DNA of 64,000 bases. Origin: Oxyruncus cristatus (lineage: Eukaryota; Chordata; Aves; Passeriformes; Cotingidae). Each line of letters begins with the position of its first letter. Within the stretch, counting starts at the first letter, position 1. The notes under the pieces were generated by a model that had not been told where the DNA came from, ran no database searches, and saw only the letters and a list, made by a program, of their open reading frames with translations. Positions 38,501-52,130 of the stretch are shown piece after piece. The translations under genes and the position numbers were made by a program. The stretch is taken from assembly GCA_013399855.1 (NCBI GenBank), contig VXAY01004988.1, forward strand, positions 254,932 through 318,931, read 5' to 3'.

Positions 38501-39815
38501 TAAGGTTATATTTAGCTTTCTTTATCTCCATGAGTCAGTAAACAGGCTGTGGACCTGGATATTAGGAGAAAACAAGTTTATGTCCCAGTCATCAGCCCTA
38601 GAAGAGATGATTGAGAATAAGGAGCAAAGCATGTGTCTCTCCCTTGCTGACGGGTTTACATATGGAAAGAGTAATGGGCAACACTACAGTGAGTTGCCAA
38701 AAAATACATTCTGCCAATATAACTTAGGAATCTATTTCCAAGCTACAGGTCAAGGAAAATTCTCTGACCAAACATTACAAGCTGTTGGTGTCAACAATTT
38801 CACAGGTAAAATTATTTAGTTGTACAAAGGTATATTTGAAGTTCACTATCTGGGATTCACTGTATAAAAAAATCACTAAAGGAACCAATTTCTTCATTCA
38901 TTCAAAGCACATAAAAATCAGTGGATTCTTCATAAAGCACTATGACCACAGTAATTTTAGGAGGTTGTGAGGGACATGCCTTTTACAGAGCCCACAACTG
39001 GTCATTAGATCTGAAAGTTATACTGAAGACTCCTTCATCCAAGCAGAATGTCCTTAATGCTTGGATATAAGTACACTATTCTGCGAACAACCTGGACATT
39101 ATTTATCACCCTGTGGCAGGTAAGGGAGAAACTGTGACCAGAAGACTGTTTCTAAACTTCAGCATCTCTTAAGGCAACTCCTCTGGCAGTGAAATTTAGG
39201 GGTTGTCACAAATCTGCCTTCCCACTGACTCTGAAAGCATCTTCCAGCAGGCGTTATTTGCGTGCCTGTCGAGAGCAAGGAGCCCCCTCTACCTCTCATG
39301 GTTTGCATCTCTCTAATCTGCACTGCTATCATGGCACTGTGCTGAGGGAGTCCATAAACTCCTATTTACATGGCAAATGACAGCTTTGCCTCTTCTGAAC
39401 CTATCAACTCTCTGCAGGGCAGCCTTGAATAAAGAAAAAGTTAAGTGGGCACCTCTTTCATGTGGGTTCGTTCAAAACCACTGAATGCAGTTTTCTGTGC
39501 TGTCACCAAAGTGATATAATATTTGCACTGCAGGTTGTACCATTCCTCTGACATGGACCTGTTGAGGTAGTTTGAATAATTATCTGTATTTCTTTTGCTA
39601 GAAACAATAGTTTCTGTAAGATACATTGAAGAGTTTCCTGCTGTTCTACGAAGTAGTGCTATGATGGCTCATTATTGCCAGAGCACCATAAGTGAGGAGA
39701 AAACCTTGTAAAACACACACACAGACATAGTGCCTGCTGAGAGAAATTGATAGAGTAGTTCAGTCAAGTGATAAGAGGTACAGGAACTTATGTTCTGTAC
39801 ACCAGGCAAACTCAA

Positions 39816-39912
39816 CTTTTTTTTTTTTTTTCCTTTCCTTTTTTTTTTTTTTTTTAATGGCATGTTAGAATTTTGCCCATCTTTTTTGTTTGACTCCTAA
39901 TTTTTTTTTTTT
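39816..39912. repeat. poly-T / TTTCC-rich tract
   Basis: Three T runs (39818-39830, 39839-39855, 39900-39911) separated by CCTTTCC and unique bases. The K-rich minus-strand ORF start here is an artefact of the homopolymers. Confidence 0.9.
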
Positions 39913-40879
39913 CTCTTTTACAGAGATGATAAAATCTGATGAGGAAGAGAGCCATAAATTTGCATCATGAAATAAAATCCACCTCCCCTTTCCTCCCATA
40001 CTGCAGAAGATTTCCTGACCTCTCTAGAGAAAATGCCTTCACCTGATTTCCATGCAACAGAAATTTCAGAGTCTTTCATTCTGAAAACCCTGCATATCCC
40101 ACATCATCTGTTCCCTTCTTTTTGCATACATAAACTCATCAGATCTGAGGGGAGATGAATACAATTTAAGTGGGAGAGTTGCAAAGCAATCTCATAAATG
40201 CTGAGAGAGAAATGCAAGACTTCAGTTCTGATGGGAAAGGTTTGCTGGTTGGTATCTGTGATTGATTGGTTCTGCTCTCAATGTGTGTTTTAGCTCTAAG
40301 GAGAATCGAGTGATCCAGCTAAGCAACAAAACTGGGGGCATTAACTTCACACAAAAATGCAGTTTGCATTTTTTGGTCTTTCAGTGATCAAATTGTCTAA
40401 CTGTGAAGTAAGTAGTTTGCTTAAAGTGAAGTTACCTAAATAGAATAGGACATAAGCTATGGTGATATTTGGTTTTTAGGGTAGAATAAACTTTTTGTTT
40501 GTTTGTTTTTAAGTATGGATCCTAATCTATATTTACTAGTTTGATGTATGTATAGAAATTTATACTTAAATATCTGAAAAACAATTCACTTTGTTAATAG
40601 CCTATAATGTCAATTGATTTATTGACCTCAGAGGAAAACCTTGCACCATCACCCTGCCAAAAAACACATGAGATTGAGAAAGGTCTGATAATGGGGACTG
40701 CAATGCTTTCTCTACATCTTCTGTAGTAACCCCAAAGTCACTAAACCCAGGAATTTAATCTGGATGGTTTGAGGGTCAGCGTTCATACCACTGGAGGAGA
40801 ACATTACTGACCTGCCTCGGATAACAAAGGGCAAACTCTCTAAATGTGGAAGCTTCAGAAGTGGAAGCTGAAAGGCAAA

Positions 40880-40935
40880 TCTGCTCTCAATGATCCTTGT
40901 GGCTGCCTTCCAACTCAGGATATTCTATTTTTCTG
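40880..40935 (+). mobile_element. short CR1 3'-end fragment
   Basis: TCAATGATCCTTGTGGCTGC followed by CTTCCAACTCAGGATATTCT matches the last ~55 bp of the CR1 subfamily also present at 51896. The remainder is lost or never inserted. Confidence 0.85.
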
Positions 40936-43723
40936 TAAGTTTATGATACTACCACAGCCTGTGTATGCTCTATATAAGTCCATCAACTCTCTTGGAGTCA
41001 CTTTGGGCAACTCCAGCTGTCTGCATGGTGGTGGTTTGCACTGATGGCAGGCAGGAATCATCATCCTACTTCCAGCCAGGCCAGTGCCAGTTGACAGGGA
41101 AATTGGGAACCTTGGGCCAGCACAAGAGATACCATTGGATTGTGGAAGTATAATCTGCTCCACTGGGAAACTCTTCCATAAATCCTTCTGGCTGTGCACA
41201 CGAACCTTTATTTATGGCAAACTCTAGGAAGACTTGTTGGGGTACCCATAGCCCCCTTTGCTCATTGAGCCATGTGGGTGAGCACAGCATGAGGCTTGTG
41301 CTTTTAAGGGTACAAGGCCACCTTTTCTACACACACTGGTTTTCAGATGTTTAATTAGAGTTACTTCAATGAAGTAGCTCCTGGATGATTTCTGAGTAGG
41401 TAAAAGAGAGAAGCAGCTTTGCCAAGTGGGAAGAACACTGAAAATTTTCAAGAGGTGGATTGTATTATTGCCTGATGGAAATGACTGATGAGAACCCTTG
41501 TACAAGTCCTATTTCAATTTTACAGAAAGGGATATCACACATTTTTATAATGTACTTTGAGACATTCTGATGAAAAAAGCTCTGTAAGAGCTAAGTGGCA
41601 TTGCTGATATTACAAGTGGACCACATGCAGAAACAAATTCTATTCTCTTGAATTTAAAAGATTGTATTCAATCACTTTATTTTTCAGTCTCACCATACTG
41701 GGTATATTGCATTGTTTGCTTATTACAACAGTAAAGCCATGCTGAGATTATTTCTTGCAGAAAAACTTCCCTGTTCAGAATACATTCGAGCTATTTAAAG
41801 ATACTCAGGTAATTATCTACCTGTCTGCTTTCTCTGTATGAAAACCTTATCACTGTGACCCCTGAGATCTGGCCTTTCTTGCTGTTTATTGCTACTTATA
41901 TTAGACTTCCTCCTTTCAGTGCAGAGGTGAAGACCAAAAGTACCTGAAGCGGGCTGTTCTCATGGTTGTCATAGAGCAAACAGAGAATGAACTTAAATGG
42001 GAAGCAAGCTCTTTGTAGATTAACAGATTAACTTTCCCCTCAAAGAAGTTCAGAAAAATTAAATTATTTTATTTGGAGCTAATCTGGATAAGCCAGACCT
42101 CCTTATCAGAATAATTAGAGGCACTTACTGAGTCTGAAAGGTGTACAACAGCTATTTTAACAGCACGGTGGCAAATGTGTACTCACAAGATCAGTGACAT
42201 CAGACTTTATTTTGATAGGGCAACTGCAGCTGTAATATCCTTCAATACTTCCACTTAATTGACCTAAATGGTGCAGTATGTTCTACAGAGAGGAAGTGGA
42301 ATAATGGAATATTTTGCTTTAGAACCAAAGCACCAGCAATTTTTTTTTTTTCTTTCCCTTTGCTTTTTTTCTCTTTCTTATTTTTTGTCTCATAACAATG
42401 GAAATGAAATTATTTTATTCAGGTGCTGGATTAACAGCCATATGTACAAAGAAGAGAAACAAAAGCTTCTCCCTAAATAAACAGGAAGATCTGAAACTAC
42501 CCACACATTCAAATCCCAGAGAAGCACAACAGTAGCAAAGAAGGTTAATCTAATAAGAACAATATTGATTCTTGGGTATTATTTCTATTATTATTAGATT
42601 AAAATTGGTGAAGAGCTCCTCCCTTTAACATTTCCCTGAAGTACTAAAAACAATGATCACATTACAGTGGAACTCAAACTTTAATGTATTTGAAATTCCA
42701 CTAGAGCTGTTCCAGTGAGAGTATAAAAATCCATTTACTTCACACCTTCTTAAATCCTCTTAATGCCATAGCAGATTAGTCTGTAAGAGGGAAGTAACAT
42801 TTTTTATTTTCATTAAACTGGATGTTAGTTTTCTCAGAGAGGTTCGACAAAGAGCTGAGTTCTCAGGGTGGAGGTTTCTCGGGATGGTGAGAGGTCTCTT
42901 TGAATTGTAGTCACTCCTCTTTATGCTTTGACAAGTCGGGGAAAGACACTTCAGTTTTATGAATGCTGCATTTTGCAGCTCTCCAAAACAAAGCTTGGGG
43001 AACTGTATTGACTTTGACTTTGTCATAGTGATTATTTTGGGGAGAATTTGTGTGTGGATTTACAGGGTGCTCAGTTTAGATAATGGTTGATCTACAAACA
43101 CCGTTGTTTCAACAGCATGGGGAAAACAGGAACATTGGAAAAAGGGAGGTGGCATTCCTGAAATTACTTGTAAAACAAGCTGTGCCTGTTTGACTGGTGT
43201 GTTACTTGGTGTGTCAAAAACAAAACTCTGTCAGTCTGAGGTCAGTGATTACTGATGGATGTGGTCAATCCACAGAGGATCATGAAAGGTTCGCAGGACA
43301 CAAGGTACAGCTTTTGGCAATAACAAAATACCTTCCAATTCACATTGTTCATGCCTCTCTGTGCAGAGTCCAAGAAACATTATTCTAAGTAATGATCAGA
43401 CTTATTCTGTCCTTTACCTCTGTTCACTAAGAAAGGCATATTTGCCTAATTAGAATATATTTCAAAGACTTTTGATTCAATAAAGTAGTAGCCTTTTCCC
43501 CCTTTTTCTTTGTAGAAAACTAATTAAGAACTGACTCATATCAAAAGAGACAAAATAAAAATTACTAATATTTTAAAATTTTAAAAATATTTCTTTCTGC
43601 AGAAATTAATTTCATTCCCTATTTCAGCTTCAGTAGCCAGTAGTTTTTAGCTTATTACACTTGCTCAGCAATGTTTCTTACTACATGATCATAGTTTCTC
43701 AACAATATTTTCTATTGTTTTCT
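40936..43723. other. unassigned DNA
   Basis: No gene or transposon recognised; T-rich stretch at 42339-42385. ORFs on both strands at 40900-41505 overlap one another and show no motif. Confidence 0.5.
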
Positions 43724-43862
43724 TATAGAATTATAGAAATATTTAGGTTGGAAAGTCCTCTAAGATCATCAAGTCCAACCATTAATCCAGCACTGACGAG
43801 GTCACCACAAAACCATGTTCCCAAGGGCCACATATACACAGCTTTCAAACACCTCGTGGGTT
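43724..43862 (-). mobile_element. CR1 LINE 3'-end fragment
   Basis: Antisense CR1: ATAGAATTATAGAAATATTTA, AGGTTGGAAAGTCCTCTAAG, ATCATCAAGTCCAACCATTA, CCAGCACTGACGAGGTCAC and a final ACACAGCTTTCAAACACCTC. It is the same subfamily as the sense copy at 15532. Confidence 0.9.
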
Positions 43863-45992
43863 CTATTGAAGGCAGGATTCAGATATACTTGAATTATTAT
43901 ACATGGCTTTCACATTCACCTTCAGTAATTCAAAAGGTAAGTGCTTCAAAGGTAAGAGTTTAAAAAAAATTACCACAACTTCTTCTGTACACTGCAGACA
44001 GAAATAGATGTCATACCATGTAGCATCATTTAGACAAAAATCATGGCTTTCAAATGGCTCAAGCTGCAGGGGAAGCTGCCCCCTTCTCCACCCTTTAGTA
44101 AAGTAATTTTATTCCTTCCAATTCCCATCTGGAAAAAATGCAAAATACTGATTACTTCTCTTTTCTGAATAACCTGAAATCCATGAAAAACAGAGGAATT
44201 TTGCCTGCAAGTATTGCATTTAGACATCTGGTAACACCTTGTCAAGAAATACGCAAGTATCTCATCAGGATGGATCAGAAAGAGGTGTTTAAATCAATAT
44301 TTCTAATTACGACTTCTGAGAATGAAAGATATAGATAAGGACATTCAAATGTAGCCTTTTTGTTCCAACTGAAAGGGAAAACCAGGTACAGTACAGAGGA
44401 GGGTAGCAAACTCAGGAAAGTAAGCCCTAATAACAGTTCAGGGGAGCCACAAAAAAGTGTCAGCCTTCATAAACTAATTAATTGAAAATTGGGTGACCTT
44501 TACATTCCCTGCAGGGTCTGAAGAGGGTGTGGCTTTCTGCCATGGGTGTGAGTCACTCCAGTCCTATTGGTATAATTACTGTTACCACCGGGCAAACCAT
44601 CTCAAACCTTTTACTGATCTCTTGCCTAAAATAATAATCCTCCAGCCACCCACCAGCAGCTGATTTTCAGATGTGCATCACCAGCCTCCAGCTTCCATTC
44701 AAATTGGCTCTGTAGTCTGATATCTTACCACAGCCTTCTCACCATCCCTAAGTGAATTGGTAATGATAGACAACTCAAACCCCAGCAAATAAATTGCTTT
44801 TAGCCACATGAAAATTCAGTTTTGTTTTGGTGACTCAGAGAAATGAAGACTCAGCAGTTCTGCAGGGAGATGTTGGCTGTGATTCCTTTTGCTCTAAGAC
44901 ATTTGCTATTCCAGTTGGGTTTCCATTTGGCAAGACTGAAATAAATTCATCCTCACAGGACCAGTGTGTATGTCCATCATTCATCAGCCATCCCCTACAG
45001 CAGAAGTGCATGGTATCACTGGCTCCACTGATAAACAGCATGTGTTGGTTCTGGGAATGGTTGCTGTTTCTGGAAATGAATAATAATCTGTCCACACCAG
45101 TTAAATTAGGGGAAACAAAAAGTGCAGTAACTGACTGGCCTCTCCAATGATTATTGAGTGGCCTAAACTGCATGTTCACCTAAATCATTGCATCTTGGGA
45201 TACAATTCATGAGGGACAATTGAATAACAATATTTAAATCTTGCAGTTAAGCTCTAACAATCAAGTACTTGTAGCAACATAAAACTTGTCCATTACCTCT
45301 CAAATGCAATGAACAAGAAAAGCAGGGGTCATGGGAGGTGACTCGTCCTTCCTCCTTAACTCTCACAGGAAAAATCTGCCCAAAACAGAATCTCCAAGGT
45401 GCCAGACTGCTTTATTTAATGGCTGTTATTAATTAGGCAGTGGTTTTAAGGAGGCATGAGTGGTTACTTGAATATAAAACAATGAATACAATCAATCTGC
45501 ACATTAGTTCTAAATTTGACATTATACCTACTTTATTTTGAGTGATTGCCAGTCATATCCCCCTGGTCAAAAGGGAGTATAGGTGGTGAGAACTACTCTA
45601 TGCAACAAGATGTAAACCCACCCATGTCTTATGCAGGGCAAAGAGACTGAGTTTCTACTCCAGAGCATCCCTGGTGTTTCAATGATCTCAATTTCATTGT
45701 GCTTCTGGCCTTTGGAGACTAAGGACTCATCTGGTGTCTAATTTGGAGCATGTATAATAATAATAATAGTAATAAAAACACCTTCCCTTTAGGGTTTTGG
45801 GTAAGAGGGAGAAAAATCTTTTTTATTAGAAACTTAGAGATAAATCTTTGTCCCCAACAGCGAATCCCTGCCCCAGGTTCTGGTAAACAAATTACAAAGC
45901 TAGCAAAACTTGACTGTTTCGATTAGGGAACTGTTTCCATTTTTAGTTTCAAACAGAAACAAATAAAATCAGGACAAACAAAGCTTGTGGTT

Positions 45993-46013
45993 TGTGTGTG
46001 TGTGTGTGTGTGT
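45993..46013. repeat. GT dinucleotide microsatellite
   Basis: About ten uninterrupted GT/TG units. Confidence 0.95.
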
Positions 46014-46449
46014 CTAAAGCCTCTTGAACACGGAAGGAACAAACTCAAAGCTCCCAAGGCTGAGACATGTGCAATTTATTCTGCTTCTTCACCCCCAAAG
46101 GGATCTTTTTTTGCCTTTTGGCTGGAAATTCTCCAGGTCATGAGTCTCAGCACACCTCCTTCAGTCTTGACATTTTCTGGTTTTGACTGAGGAGATAGAG
46201 TAGGGTGAAGTCATTTAGGGCTTGTACCAGGGAACCCGAAAAATGCGTAGTTTCATTTGTTTTCTTCTAAATTGACAGGGACTTCAGGTACTTGAAAAGA
46301 AAACAGCACTGTTGCCTGGTAGTCACTTCTGATGTTCCGTTTCTACCTGCTTATTACTTATTTCTTTTCCTCCAGCAATGTTGTACTTTATGTTGTACCT
46401 CAAATTCACACTTGTTTATATATTTGAAGAAAGACTCAACAGGGTGAAA

Positions 46450-46600
46450 TTTTTTTGTTTCATTTTGTGTTTGTTTTTTTTTTTTCCCCCCTGTGTGTTT
46501 TTTGTGGGTTTTTTTTGTTCTTTTTTGTTTTGTTTTTGTTTGTTTTGTTTTGAGGGTTTTTTTGTTTTTGTTTGTTTTCAGGGTTGTGTGTGTGTGTGTA
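46450..46600. repeat. T/G-rich low-complexity tract
   Basis: TTTTG and TTTGT steps with T runs, ending in a TGTGTGTGTG stretch. It resembles the tract at 8198-8438 in composition and orientation and produces similar spurious F/V/C-rich ORFs. Confidence 0.9.
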
Positions 46601-47286
46601 TCACACCCTTTGAACGGGATTTTCTTATTTAGGTATGTACACACACATTCATGTATGACCCCTTGCATGCATATCCACATTTAATTTAAAATAAGAACTG
46701 GAAGTATAAATGTCTTGTCTTAATATAATTTAGGAAGACCACCTAATTATCCATGGTAAGCATTGTCTGGAAATGGCAGAAAGAGTAAAACATGGAATTA
46801 AAATGAAGTATCTCTATGTAGCAATTTTTACATTTTACTCAGAAGAAACTAAAGAAATAATGATCCTTTTTGACACAGTGGAAAATACCAATACAATTTC
46901 TAAAGACCTTGGTTTTCTTTATTCAGTTGTTTTGCTGAAGAGAGTCAGGACTAATTTCTTCTCGTTCTGTCACGGCCCAAGTGTGTAAACAATATAGGAC
47001 CGAGATCCCAAATGAACACCTTGTACATACAGCATCTATTTTCCTGCTGAATTTCTTCTGGCAATGTGAACAATACGGTTTGCAAACACTGCTGCTGCCT
47101 GGGACACATTTTTCTAAAGCACAAACCAGATGAACCCTACCTGGTGAGGCAGGGATGCATAAGAGCAGAACACGCACGGTTGTCTAAGTTTCTTTCCCCC
47201 AGACAACCAGCCCTAACAGGGTAGAAAACTATCAGCCGTATCAACCAGAAATTAAAATTGGGAAAATAGGGAATTATAGAGACTTT

Positions 47287-47364
47287 GTGAACAAAAAAAG
47301 AAAAAAAATAAAAATAAACTAAAATAATAATAATAATAATAAAAAAATAATAATAAAAAAAAAA
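47287..47364. repeat. A-rich / AAT microsatellite
   Basis: A runs interrupted by G or T lead into about eight AAT units, a second short AAT block and a final A run. Confidence 0.95.
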
Positions 47365-50300
47365 GCAGGAGTCAGCTTGAACAGAGGGATTAAAGGTGGA
47401 GCAATCTGCCTTGGCTTGGTGGGATGCAACATGTAGGGACCCCTCTTTAAGCTACAGATGTGAGCCCAAGGGGACCTTCTCACTGTTCAGAAATTTGTAG
47501 ATCTTCGTGAAGATTCTGTTAGCGACGAGGTTCGTGGTTTATCTGCTGTACCTCTAATATTTATGCAAGATGCAGAATTTTCTTATTGCCTATTAATTAT
47601 GTGCTGTTGAGCAATCAATAAACACCTTTGATCCTGATTTATTTGAATTTGTCCCTGATCCATAAAAGAAGGAATCATTACACCTAAGTTCTAATATTTG
47701 ACTGGGGGTTCACCTGAGGAAATTACTCACCCTGGGGTCTCTTCCAGCAGTCAGTGAGACATCATGCTTGTAGGTGGAGATTCATGTCCCACACTGGCTG
47801 TGTGACCCCTATGGCTGTGGAAAGAATCTACAGAAACCAAGTCTTTAGGAAAATGTCTAAAATCGAGTGGCTGGACCAGTACTGGAGTGTATCTCTTAGG
47901 CTGGCTCTCTTCTGGGCCAAAAGAAGCTGCTACCTTCTAATTGTGATCCACTGATTTAATTTAGAAAAAGAAAATTATTTGAAGACAACTACAGGCAGCC
48001 TTTGTTTGCTGGATATCTCATTAGAGGCTTGGATGAGAAGCTGAAAAAACTCGGATCCCAAATCTTCTAATGAGTATTTGCACATATTATTTGGTGCAAA
48101 TTACTTTAATATTGAAACTCTGGAGTCCTGTGTGTCTGATAGATGCTTTATTGACACCTATAAAATGAATTAAACAATGTTTGGGCATTTTCTACCACTG
48201 GAACCTGACTTTAGATATGTTTTAATTGTTCATCTCTGGCACTGTTTGGACCATAGGTACTTTGTGTCGAGATGTGCACTTTGGGGGAAGGAAGAGGATT
48301 TATGAACATACCTGTAATAGACAATAATGCCATTTAATATGCCAGCATGCACATAACCTGTCTGCCCAATCTGAGCTACCATCTTATTTGCAAGGAATGG
48401 GAGTTGCTTGTAGGAGTACTCTAAGGGAAAGTTGGGTGTTGTTTTGCACCTTGGAATATTACTAGCCTAAAAGAGCTGTGGATAGGCCAGCATTAAATAG
48501 CAAGTGGTCAGTGTTCCAGGCTCCACAGATGCATAATCCCTTATACCAGATCACCTTCATCAGCAAGCTAGTGCTTGTTATCAAAATGAGACTAGAAAAT
48601 TACAGCTGTAGAGAGGCAAAGAAGTGAATTAGATGTGTTTGCTCTTGTCAAAGTCACATAATAGGCACATTTGCTGTTGAGATTGTGAACAAAAGATACC
48701 TCTAGACGTATCTGCTGATACAGAACGATGCAAATACAGTGTTGTGGCAGTACAAAGTGGTTAAGAAAGGGTTAATTCTTACTGTTAATTCTCTTCTAGT
48801 AAAGCCCATTTGTAACTGTGAGGGATGAAAAAAAGATTACAGGTTTTTTTGCTTAAAATAAATCCTACAATAAGCTCAGCACTTTGAGTACATATAGGTA
48901 GAGTCCTCCCTGCCTTGGCAGTTTCATGAGAGACTGAAACAGTGAGGAACCAGGAGACAGCAAGTCAACCAGATAAAAATCAGTGAGACAGCCTGCAAAG
49001 AGCATGGCAGCAGCGGGAGTTCTGCATTGACAATTAAACCTGAAGATCCACAACCCCCCAAAAAAAGTCAGCAGCATGTTTAGCACTAACTGGCAGTCCT
49101 GCTGACATTTTACTGACCTGCCCCGTTGGGACCACAGATGATGGGAACTGGATGTGCACGGTGACTAAACGATCTTTTCACTTCTGGCAAATCAGTAGGG
49201 GACTGGGAAGGAAATTTACTGACTACTTGCTATTCTCTGTGGCTAAATCCATGGCTTCTCACGCTGCCTCCCACTGTGAACATAAATTCGTTTGAAAAAC
49301 AAACAAAATAGAAGAGGGAAAAATAGGTTCTTAATTCAAATTGTCTTGTACTAAGCAAATAAAGAGGATAATAGTAAGTGATAGCAATACAGACTCATGC
49401 CTTTGTCAAGAACAGTGAGAGGCTTATGGGGTATCATTCACCATTACAAATTAGATATTACAGGTATTTCTTTTTGTTTGTGCAACTGTGCATCATTAAA
49501 CTTCACTTTTACGTCCATTTTAAGGTCAGCAAATCCTCTCACATTCTTTGATGACATATATATCATACATAGTCACCTACGATTTGGAACTTTTTGAACT
49601 GTCTTGTTTTCATCTCTCCCTCTTCCCTCCACCTGAGTTCTTTCTCACAGTCCCCACATCTCAGGTGAAGACTTAATGATTTATGGTAAAATTGCCTTCA
49701 GTTTTAGGAGCAAAAATCCCAGTGAAGTTTGCGGAAGGTTTATCTTTGTAACACAGAACCTGTAACACATTTGTGTACCTGACAGGTCCTGTGTTGGTGA
49801 ACTACCATCCTATTAATCACAATACACAAAATGCTCCTGTCTCAGAAACATAAAAATGAGATAGAAAGTAGACTTAGAGTGAGCACCAGATCACAGCTAT
49901 TTAATGAGTTACCATTCATCAGCAGAGTGGTGGTAAATGATTGTGTGTGCATATATTCCTAGGCCATGACATAGGTGAGATAATATACATTATTTCTTGT
50001 TTCAGGACGCCAGAGCACTGACACAGCAGGTTCCCATAGCTCAGATGAGGCATGATAACTCACTGAATAGCAGTAATTAATGGTTACTATTAGTCTTGTC
50101 TAGACAGTTAAGGTGTTGCAAAGACACACTTTGAAGAACATGGGAATTCCCAGAGGAGTAATAGACAGCCACACATGGGAATTTGCAGCAGTCCTCTGAT
50201 AGACAGTGGGACAAGCAGTATGTTAACACTTAATCAATTCCTTTCCTATATGAGGCAGAGTGTATCTGTATATTAATTGGCTGATTTTCTATTGCCATGA

Positions 50301-51895
50301 ATAACAAGTAAAGTTAAAAAGTACAGGTCAAAAAATAATAAATCATTTCATATTTTTCTGTGCAATTCCATATAAATTAATGTATGGGACTTGATTTTTC
50401 TCAGGTCAGGCAATACATTGCTGAGAGACAGAGGAAAATATACAGTTGAAATCTCCATTTTGCAACAGCAGCAATTTCTCCACAGAAGCTTAATAATTGT
50501 TTTCTCTTGTTCGTCCATGAATAGGTACATTAGAGTCTAAGTGCCCACATAATCTCTTGGTCACACTTCACATGCATGAGAGAAAATATTTCTGGCTGAT
50601 GAAGTAATCCTTGCTGTGATTTGTCTATAGTAATGTTTTACTCAAAAAGCCAAAGGGCTATTTCAAACAGCATTTTCTCTTTCAAAGGTACTTCAATTCA
50701 AATACTTAATCTAAGTCTAAACAAGCCAGAAATGGGGAGATCTATTTCTGTCCAAAATCTGCTAAAAATTAAAAGCACAGAAGAAAATAGATGAGTCCCA
50801 TCAGTAAAGCCAGTGGTAACAGACATGGCTGAGGTTCTATGGCCAGACAAGTTGCTTTTGAGATGTGTAGTGGTTTACATATTATATTCAGGTCTTGAAC
50901 AGTCAGAAACTTTGTAGAAGTCTCATATTCAAGTGGACATCACCTTAGGAAGTACAAGCAGGAACACTAAAGAAATATAATATTAAGCAGGTACAGTAGG
51001 GATATATAATATTATATTTGTCATACTGGACCAGAGGACAAAGTAAGTGTTTCAACACTGGTATTTGGAGATACTAAATGAGCAATCAGTTTTTAATAAG
51101 AACTGGAAGGTATTTTATTGATGACCAGTACAGGCATCCTCAAGACTATTCACAGCTTCAGCTCCTTTCACTGAAGCCTTCCGTATGACCAAAGCCTTAA
51201 GTGTCCCAAGCAGTTATTCTGTATGTAAATCTTGGCTTCTAACAGATGTCAGGTCATTTGATCTGCAGCACTGACAAAGATGGACATTATGGAGACATCT
51301 AAATGAACACAATTTGCCAGTTACAGGAAATGTAACTCATTGTTGCATTTGAAATTATTATTTACTGAGCCAGTGTGTAAAAAGTGCTGTCACAAGTGCT
51401 CATCATCTAAATAATCAGAGCAGATTTCAAGAAAAGAGTAACTCAGACAAGCTCAGGACAGAAAATCTAGGTTATGACAGCAAAAAAAAATGGAGCCTGG
51501 CTATGGATTTGTGCACTGTGAGACGATCATTCAGATTATTTATTGGCACACCCACAGGCAAGATTTTGTCTCATGACAACAAACATATTTTTACAAATGC
51601 TTGGGATAGAACAAAATTCCTGCGTGCAGCATGAACATGACACCCTGAAGGGATTTGGGTTTCCTGTTTTCAGAGAGGGAAAGAGGTTTTAGCCAAGTGG
51701 ACATCAGCTCAGCCACGCTTCCTGGCGTCAGAACCAGGCAACGCGTCTGATCCCTTGCCAAACAGCGAAAACATCTACAGACTCCAGGAGAAACTGCACA
51801 AAATTCTGAGGCTGCTGAAAAGTCTGAGATTTAGCTGTGCTTTGGCTTTGGTCAATGTTCTGGAATCTTTGAGTTGTTTTTTCTCTACAAGTGTC

Positions 51896-52130
51896 AGTGC
51901 GGGATTAGGTTGGATATTGTCAAAAGGTTTTTCACCCGGAGGGTGGTTGGGCACTGGAACAGGCTCCCCAGGGAAGTGGTCAGAGCACGAAGCCTGACAG
52001 AGTTCAAGAAATGTTTGGATCATACTCTCATGCACCTGGTGGAATTCTTGAGGTTGTCCTGTACAGGGCCAGAATTTGGGCTTGATGTTCTTTGTGGGTC
52101 AGTTCCAACTCTGGATGTTCTGTGATTCTA
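51896..52130 (+). mobile_element. CR1 LINE 3'-end fragment
   Basis: Sense-oriented CR1: TTAGGTTGGATATTGTCAAA, GGTTTTTCACCCGGAGGGTG, CACTGGAACAGGCTCCCCAG, GTGGTCAGAGCACGAAGCC, TGAGGTTGTCCTGTACAGGG and the tail GATGTTCTGTGATTCTA. Both short ORFs across it are translated CR1 sequence. Confidence 0.94.

Larger units (their letters stand above)
34116..40879. other. unassigned DNA
   Basis: No gene recognised. The longest gap-free ATG-started ORF outside repeats (155 codons at 36767-37234, plus) lies here but has no domain or splice context. Also present are a 41-bp imperfect duplication at 35479-35536, T-rich tracts at 38251-38264 and 39816-39856, and a candidate splice acceptor at 39898-39923. 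Confidence 0.5.
43863..51895. other. unassigned DNA with microsatellites
   Basis: Eight kilobases without a recognised gene. It includes an ATA trinucleotide patch near 45752-45776, a GT microsatellite at 45993-46013, a G+T-rich tract at 46450-46600 and an AAT-rich tract at 47287-47364. The opposing ORFs at 44827-45179 are mirror products of one open stretch and carry no motif. Confidence 0.5.

Noticed and set aside
44827..45179. Opposing 107- and 114-codon ORFs
   Set aside because: Mirror open frames of one stretch, no domain in either translation and no splice logic.
46354..46684. ORFs of 63-108 codons over a T/G-rich tract
   Set aside because: Low-complexity artefact, same pattern as at 8198-8438.
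47395..47690. Possible old LTR with an AATAAA-type signal near 47618
   Set aside because: No terminal motif or family landmarks that I could match; composition alone is not enough.
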